Shown piece by piece: positions 59,232 through 64,000 of a stretch of DNA of 64,000 bases. Location: the NCBI RefSeq assembly GCF_004217285.1, contig NZ_SHKS01000005.1, positions 1 through 64,000 of the forward strand. The letters run 5' to 3'. The position numbers and the translations under genes were made by a program. The notes under the pieces are model-generated. The model made no database searches. It worked only from the letters and a program-made list of their open reading frames with translations, and was not told the origin of the DNA. How positions within the stretch are numbered: position 1 is the first letter of the stretch; each line of letters opens with the position of its first letter. The stretch is from Streptomyces sp. BK239. Lineage in GTDB: Bacteria > Actinomycetota > Actinomycetes > Streptomycetales > Streptomycetaceae.

Positions 59232-59935
59232 GCACCGAGAAGACCCCGGGCGCCGGGAACGACAGCGACATCACCGTCGTCCACCTCATGCGCCACGGCG
59301 AGGTGGAGAACCCCGACGGCGTCCTCTACGGCCGTCTCGGCGGATACCACCTCTCCGAGCTGGGCCGCAGGATGGCGGACCGGGTCGCCGAGCACCTCGC
59401 CCCGCGCGACGTCACCTATGTGTGCGCCTCCCCGCTGGAGCGGGCGCAGGAGACGGCCACACCGATCGCCAAGGCGCACGGGCTGGACCTCGGCAGCGAC
59501 GCGCGGCTCATCGAGGCCGAGAACGTCTTCCAGGGCAAGACCTTCGGCGTCGGGGACGGCGCCCTGCGCCGACCGGAGAACTGGAAGCACCTCGTCAACC
59601 CGTTCAGGCCGTCCTGGGGCGAGCCGTACGTCGACCAGGTCGTGCGGATGATGGGCGCGCTGAACGCGGCGAAGGACCAGGCGCGCGGGCACGAGGCCGT
59701 GCTGGTCAGCCACCAGCTGCCGATCTGGATCGTGCGGTCCTACGTCGAGCGCCGGCGGCTCTGGCACGACCCGCGCAAGCGGCAGTGCACGCTCGCCTCG
59801 CTGACGACGTTCACCTACCGCGGCGACACCATCGTCTCCGTCGGCTACACCGAGCCCGCCCGCGACCTCGTCCCCGCCCACCTCCTCGCCGGCGCCAAGC
59901 CGGTCAAGGGCAAGGGCAAGGCCTTCGGGGCGTAA
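59228..59935 (+). CDS. Histidine phosphatase family protein
   Basis: A 235-residue phosphoglycerate-mutase-like phosphatase. LMRHGEVENPDG carries the phospho-accepting His, ASPLERAQETATP the second Arg, and VSHQLPIW the second catalytic His. The GTG start overlaps the hemL stop, so it is translated with hemL. It is conserved after hemL in streptomycetes by recall; the substrate is unknown. Confidence 0.92.
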   Translation: MSTEKTPGAGNDSDITVVHLMRHGEVENPDGVLYGRLGGYHLSELGRRMADRVAEHLAPRDVTYVCASPLERAQETATPIAKAHGLDLGSDARLIEAENVFQGKTFGVGDGALRRPENWKHLVNPFRPSWGEPYVDQVVRMMGALNAAKDQARGHEAVLVSHQLPIWIVRSYVERRRLWHDPRKRQCTLASLTTFTYRGDTIVSVGYTEPARDLVPAHLLAGAKPVKGKGKAFGA

Positions 59936-60083
59936 GACAGTTCACACCCTTCGTACACCCCGCCGGGATCAACTGGCTCATTCCCGGCCATCGTTACGAA
60001 ACTCGCACAAACAAGCGGAACCCCTTTGTTCGCCGCGTCCTCTCAGTGGGTGACCACCAGAGGACGTGACGAACGGGGATGCC

Positions 60084-61379
60084 ATGCGCACTCTCAGCCG
60101 CAGGGGAGCGATCGGGCTCGGAGCAGGAGCCGTCGCCGCCGCCGGACTCGCCGGATGCGGCGGCTCCGCCGACCCGGACGGATCGAAGCCGTCGTCCGGT
60201 TCCGGGAAGAACCGTTCCGGCTCGGCCGAGCCCAGCCCGAGCCCGACCGCCCCTGCCCGCCCCCTCGGTGACGGCTCCACCTCCTTCACGGGCAAGCAGC
60301 CCCACCAGCCCGCCGCGCCCCGGCCGCTCGGACCCGGCCAGGAGCCGCCGCAGTTCGTGGTCTTCTCCTGGGACGGCGCCGGCGAGGTCGGCAACGGGCT
60401 CTTCCCGCGCTTCCTGGACCTCGCCAAGGAGCACGGCGCGGCGATGACCTTCTTCCTCTCCGGCATCTACCTGCTGCCCGAGTCCAAGAAGCGGCTCTAC
60501 GACCCGCCGGGCAACCGTCGCGGGGCCTCCGACATCGGCTACCTCACCGACGCCCACATCAAGGACACCCTGAAGTACCTGCGCCGCGCCTGGCTCGAAG
60601 GGCACGAGATAGGCACCCACTTCAACGGCCACTTCTGCGGGGAGGGCAGCGGCTCGGTCGGCAATTGGACCTCCCGGCAGTGGCGCAGCGAGATAGACCA
60701 GGCCAAGGCCTTCGTGAAGGAGTGGCGCACCAACTCCGGCTGGACCGACCTGGAGGCGCTGCCCTTCGACTACGACAAGGAGCTCGTCGGCGGCCGCACC
60801 CCCTGCCTCCTCGGCCAGGACAACCTGCTGCCCACCGCCCGCGCCCTCGGCTGGCGCTACGACGCCTCCTCGCCCGGCGGCCGGCAGACCTGGCCCACCA
60901 AGAAGCAGGGCATATGGGACCTTCCGTTGCAGCAGATACCGTTCCCCGGGCGGGGGTTCGAGGTCCTGTCGATGGACTACAACATGCTCGCCAACCAGTC
61001 GGTCAACTCCACCAAGGCGCCCAGCCACAACTACCCGCGCTGGCGCCAGCAGGCCGCACAGGCGTACATACAGGGATTCAAGCGGGCATTCGAGACGAAC
61101 CGCGCGCCCTTCTTCGTCGGCAACCACTTCGAGCAGTGGAACGGCGGGATCTACATGGACGCCGTCGAGGAGGCCTTCAAGCACATCGCCCGGGAGAAGG
61201 AGAAGGGCGCGGACGTGAGGCTGGTCTCCTTCCGGCAGTTCGTCGACTGGCTCGACGTGCAGAAGCCCGAGGTGCTGGCCAAGCTGAGGACCCTGGAGGT
61301 CGGACAGCGGCCGGCCGGCGGCTGGCAGGCCTTCCTCGGCGCCCAGGCCCCCGCCTCCCGCCGGCCGTCCGCCGCCTGA
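60084..61379 (+). CDS. Secreted polysaccharide-deacetylase-like lipoprotein
   Basis: A 431-residue exported protein. The signal has a twin-arginine-like SRRGAIGLGAGAV and a lipobox LAGC. A Ser/Pro/Gly linker follows, then a NodB-like fold from about residue 90: FVVFSWDGAGEVGN (motif 1 Asp, though not DD) and GHEIGTHFNGHFCG (HxxxH). It may modify cell-wall sugars; activity is uncertain because the first motif is not canonical. ATG 60084 is preferred over the GTG at 60066. Confidence 0.87.
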   Translation: MRTLSRRGAIGLGAGAVAAAGLAGCGGSADPDGSKPSSGSGKNRSGSAEPSPSPTAPARPLGDGSTSFTGKQPHQPAAPRPLGPGQEPPQFVVFSWDGAGEVGNGLFPRFLDLAKEHGAAMTFFLSGIYLLPESKKRLYDPPGNRRGASDIGYLTDAHIKDTLKYLRRAWLEGHEIGTHFNGHFCGEGSGSVGNWTSRQWRSEIDQAKAFVKEWRTNSGWTDLEALPFDYDKELVGGRTPCLLGQDNLLPTARALGWRYDASSPGGRQTWPTKKQGIWDLPLQQIPFPGRGFEVLSMDYNMLANQSVNSTKAPSHNYPRWRQQAAQAYIQGFKRAFETNRAPFFVGNHFEQWNGGIYMDAVEEAFKHIAREKEKGADVRLVSFRQFVDWLDVQKPEVLAKLRTLEVGQRPAGGWQAFLGAQAPASRRPSAA

Positions 61380-61445
61380 AATGCGGGTTTCCACCCGCAA
61401 GGGGGGTGCGCAAGATCCCCAGAACGGGCATGCGAAACTTTTCAC

Positions 61446-62072
61446 ATGAGTGCCGCCTGCCGCGCCCCCCGAAGCTCGAGGAACCGGACCCGTACGCGCC
61501 GCGCCGCCCTGACCGCCGGCGCCGCCGTCGCGGCGCTGCTCGTCTCCGCGTGCACCTCAGGGGGCACCTCGGGCGGGGGCGGCGACACCAACTTCATCAT
61601 GGGCGCGGACGGCGTGGCGACCGCGAAGAAGGGGGAGCGCGCCGAGGCTCCCGACCTCTCCGGCACGACCGTGGACGGCGGGCAGCTCGACGTCTCCTCC
61701 TTCAAGGGCAAGGTCGTCGTCCTGAACGTGTGGGGCTCCTGGTGCGCCCCCTGCCGTGCGGAAGCGCCGAACTTCGAGAAGGTCTACAGCGACCTCAAGG
61801 GCAAGGGCGTGCAGTTCGTCGGCATCAACACCCGTGACGCCGAGGTGACCAACGCCCGGTCCTTCGAGAAGCAGCAGGGCGTGACGTACCCGAGCCTGTA
61901 CGACCCGAACGGCAAGCTGATGCTCCGCTTCAAGCGGGGCACGCTCAACCCGCAGGCGATCCCCTCCACCCTCGTCATCGACCGGGAGGGGAAGATCGCC
62001 GCCCGCTCGCTGGCCGCGCTCAGCGAGGAGAAGCTGCGCGGCATGATCTCCCCGGTCCTCGCGGAGAAGTGA
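61446..62072 (+). CDS. resA: ResA/TlpA-type thiol-disulfide lipoprotein
   Basis: A 208-residue exported thioredoxin-fold protein. The signal ends in lipobox VSAC. The active site is WGSWCAPC with Cys100 and Cys103; the cis-proline lies in AIPSTLVIDREGK. In cytochrome c maturation it reduces the haem-binding cysteines of apocytochrome outside the membrane. CcdA, its electron source, starts 1 bp after the stop. Confidence 0.94.
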   Translation: MSAACRAPRSSRNRTRTRRAALTAGAAVAALLVSACTSGGTSGGGGDTNFIMGADGVATAKKGERAEAPDLSGTTVDGGQLDVSSFKGKVVVLNVWGSWCAPCRAEAPNFEKVYSDLKGKGVQFVGINTRDAEVTNARSFEKQQGVTYPSLYDPNGKLMLRFKRGTLNPQAIPSTLVIDREGKIAARSLAALSEEKLRGMISPVLAEK

Positions 62073-62073
62073 C

Positions 62074-62844
62074 GTGAGCACGGTCACGACCCTCGCCCAG
62101 GAGGGCGTCAACGGCACGGTGCTCAACGGCGCCCTGCTCGTCGCCCTGCCCGTCGCCGTGCTCGGCGGCCTCGTCTCCTTCTTCTCCCCCTGCGTCCTGC
62201 CCCTCGTCCCCGGCTACCTGTCGTACGTCACCGGGGTCACCGGCACCGACCTCGGCGAGGCCCGGCGCGGCCGGATGGTCGCCGGCGCCTCCCTGTTCGT
62301 CCTCGGCTTCACCGCCGTGTTCGTCTCCAGCGGCGCCCTGTTCGGCTACTTCGGGGAGACCCTCCAGGACAACAAGGACGTCCTCAGCGATGTGCTGGGC
62401 GTGCTCATGATCCTCATGGGCGTTTTCTTCATGGGCCTGATGCCCTGGATGACCCAGCGCGAGTTCCGCTTCCATCGCAGGCCCGCCGCCGGTCTGGCCG
62501 GCGCCCCGCTGCTCGGCGCGCTGTTCGGCATCGGCTGGACGCCGTGCATCGGCCCGACCCTCGCCTCCGTCCTCGCCCTGTCCTCGCAGCAGTCGAGCGC
62601 GGGGCGCGGCGCGATACTGACCGTCGCCTACTGCCTCGGCCTCGGCGTGCCCTTCGTGCTTGCCGCGGTCGCCTTCCGCAAGGCGCTCGGCGCCTTCGGC
62701 TGGGTCAAGCGCCACTACGTCTGGGTGATGCGGATCGGCGGCACGATGATGATCGTGACCGGTCTGCTGCTGCTGACCGGCGTCTGGGACAGTCTCGTGC
62801 AGGACATGCAGTCCTGGTCCACCGGCTTCACTGTGGGGATCTGA
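62074..62844 (+). CDS. ccdA: Cytochrome c biogenesis protein CcdA
   Basis: A 256-residue membrane protein with six helices that carries electrons from cytosolic thioredoxin to ResA. The two redox cysteines are in FFSPCVLPLVPGYLS and GIGWTPCIGPTLAS. GTG start one base after resA; resB starts 3 bp downstream. Confidence 0.95.
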   Translation: MSTVTTLAQEGVNGTVLNGALLVALPVAVLGGLVSFFSPCVLPLVPGYLSYVTGVTGTDLGEARRGRMVAGASLFVLGFTAVFVSSGALFGYFGETLQDNKDVLSDVLGVLMILMGVFFMGLMPWMTQREFRFHRRPAAGLAGAPLLGALFGIGWTPCIGPTLASVLALSSQQSSAGRGAILTVAYCLGLGVPFVLAAVAFRKALGAFGWVKRHYVWVMRIGGTMMIVTGLLLLTGVWDSLVQDMQSWSTGFTVGI

Positions 62845-62847
62845 TCC

Positions 62848-64000
62848 ATGAGCAACACGACCGCCGGCGAGCAGACCCCGGCCGCCCCCGACGACCAGGA
62901 CCTCGGCGCGGCCGGCTCCCAGCTGTCCACCGCCCCGGCGGAGACGCTCTCCGGCGGGCCCGCGCTCGGCGTCGTCGGCTGGGCCCGCTGGTTCTGGCGG
63001 CAGCTGACCTCCATGCGGGTCGCGCTGCTGCTCCTGCTGCTGCTCGCGCTCGGCGCGATCCCCGGCTCGCTGATCCCGCAGACCGGCACCGACGCCACCA
63101 AGGTCGCCGCCTTCCTCAAGGACAACCCCACCCTCGGGCCCGTCTACGAGAAGCTCGGCCTGTTCCACGTCTACAGCTCGGTGTGGTTCTCCGCGATCTA
63201 CATCCTGCTGTTCGTCTCCCTCATCGGCTGCATCATCCCCCGCACCTGGCAGTTCGTGGGCCAGCTGCGCGGCCGCCCGCCGGGCGCGCCCAGGCGGCTG
63301 ACGCGGCTCCCCGCCCACACCACGTGGCGTACGGGGGCCGAACCGGAGGAGGTCCGCGAGGCCGCCCTCGCGCTGCTGAAGAAGCGCCGCTTCCGTGCCC
63401 ACCTCGCCGGTGACGCGGTCGCCGCCGAGAAGGGCTACCTGCGCGAGGTCGGCAACCTCGCCTTCCACATCGCGCTCATCGTGATGCTGGTCGCCTTCGC
63501 CTGGGGCCAGCTGTTCAAGATGGAGGGCAACAAGCTGATCGTCGAGGGCGGCGGGTTCTCCAACACCCTCACCCAGTACGACGACATCAAGTCGGGCACG
63601 CTCTTCAGCACCGACGACCTGGCGCCGTTCAGCTTCACCCTCGACGACTTCAAGGGCACCTACGAGGTGTCCGGCCCCAACAAGGGCACCCCGCGCACCT
63701 ACCAGGCCTCCCTCACCTACTCCGAGGGCGCCTACGGCAAGGACCGCAAGACCGTCGTCAAGGTCAACCACCCGCTGGAGCTCGGCGACTCCAAGGTCTA
63801 CCTCACCGCCCACGGCTACGCCCCGGTCGTCACCGTCCGCGACGGCAAGGGCGAGGTCGTCTACCGCGACGCCGTGCCCCTGCTGCCGCTCGACTCCAAC
63901 GTCACGTCCTCCGGTGTGATCAAGGTCTACGACGGCTACCGCGACGCCAAGGGCAAGAGCGAGCAGCTCGCCTTCCAGGCCTTCCTGCTGCCGAGCTACG
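62848..64000 (+). CDS. resB: Cytochrome c biogenesis protein ResB (partial, runs off the window)
   Basis: 384 codons are visible with no stop. A hydrophilic N-terminus of about 55 residues precedes SMRVALLLLLLLALGAIPG, the first ResB helix, and then SLIPQTGTD. Two further helices (VWFSAIYILLFVSLIGCIIP and NLAFHIALIVMLVAFAWGQ) and a large extracellular region follow. ResB works with CcsA to deliver and attach haem to cytochrome c. The 3' end and ccsA are beyond the window. Confidence 0.95.
   Translation, partial: MSNTTAGEQTPAAPDDQDLGAAGSQLSTAPAETLSGGPALGVVGWARWFWRQLTSMRVALLLLLLLALGAIPGSLIPQTGTDATKVAAFLKDNPTLGPVYEKLGLFHVYSSVWFSAIYILLFVSLIGCIIPRTWQFVGQLRGRPPGAPRRLTRLPAHTTWRTGAEPEEVREAALALLKKRRFRAHLAGDAVAAEKGYLREVGNLAFHIALIVMLVAFAWGQLFKMEGNKLIVEGGGFSNTLTQYDDIKSGTLFSTDDLAPFSFTLDDFKGTYEVSGPNKGTPRTYQASLTYSEGAYGKDRKTVVKVNHPLELGDSKVYLTAHGYAPVVTVRDGKGEVVYRDAVPLLPLDSNVTSSGVIKVYDGYRDAKGKSEQLAFQAFLLPSY

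Overview
The window is high-GC actinobacterial chromosome, almost certainly Streptomyces. Most codons end in G or C, and GTG/TTG starts and 4-bp stop/start overlaps are common. It carries genus hallmarks: the developmental sigma factor BldN with its anti-sigma factor RsbN, a Rex operator in front of rex-hemACD, the mini ribosomal protein bS22, and LAXTG sortase substrates. It opens inside the 3' end of a 5S rRNA gene and ends inside a cytochrome c biogenesis gene (resB).

Layout. 1-130: end of a 5S rRNA and its terminator. 150-7931: housekeeping genes on the + strand (HAD hydrolase, VC0807-like membrane protein, MFS transporter, AcuC-type deacetylase, phosphatase-like protein, excisionase/BldC-like regulator, bS22, epimerase, acyltransferase). 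8000-11635 (-): rsbN, bldN and a HAD-IB phosphatase. 11798-18809 (+): glutaredoxin-like protein, then rex-hemA-hemC-hemD as a tightly overlapping operon behind a Rex operator, then hemB. 18832-29755: surface and secreted proteins, an HTH membrane protein, an aminotransferase, argS, two LAXTG surface proteins and class I lysS.

30609-40324 is the most interesting region. A 9.7-kb lower-GC element has split a conserved DUF2637 membrane protein gene. The two halves (40805-40318 and 30613-29816) rejoin in frame across a 7-bp direct repeat, and the element ends carry near-identical 11-bp inverted repeats. Its transfer module has the Tn554 TnpA-TnpB-TnpC layout: two tyrosine recombinases plus a coiled-coil DUF6262 protein, overlapping by 4 bp. 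Its cargo is a five-gene same-strand cluster that I read as an expanded Pycsar-like anti-phage signalling system: a PycTM-type (DUF5706) membrane effector, a CRP/FNR-family cyclic-nucleotide-binding regulator, a class III nucleotide cyclase, a large P-loop protein with a broken Walker A motif, and an unrecognised helical protein. The cyclase C-terminus and the P-loop protein N-terminus share a short peptide (VG-x-VADH), which suggests that they dock to each other or to a common partner.

40881-57599 holds two DUF3558 lipoproteins, RtcB RNA ligase, a phosphatase-acetyltransferase fusion, an SDR, a YnfA-like protein, a MarR regulator, a zinc-type permease/TIGR03943 pair, an AraC regulator, a flavin monooxygenase/FMN reductase pair, a two-component system, a cold-shock protein whose leader contains a perfect anti-Shine-Dalgarno sequence, a DEAD-box helicase and a conserved hypothetical gene with a possible frame change near its start. 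57915-64000 holds hemL, a histidine phosphatase, a deacetylase-like lipoprotein and the resA-ccdA-resB cytochrome c maturation genes. Haem synthesis (hemACDB, hemL), its NADH/NAD+ sensor Rex, and cytochrome c assembly therefore all lie in this window.
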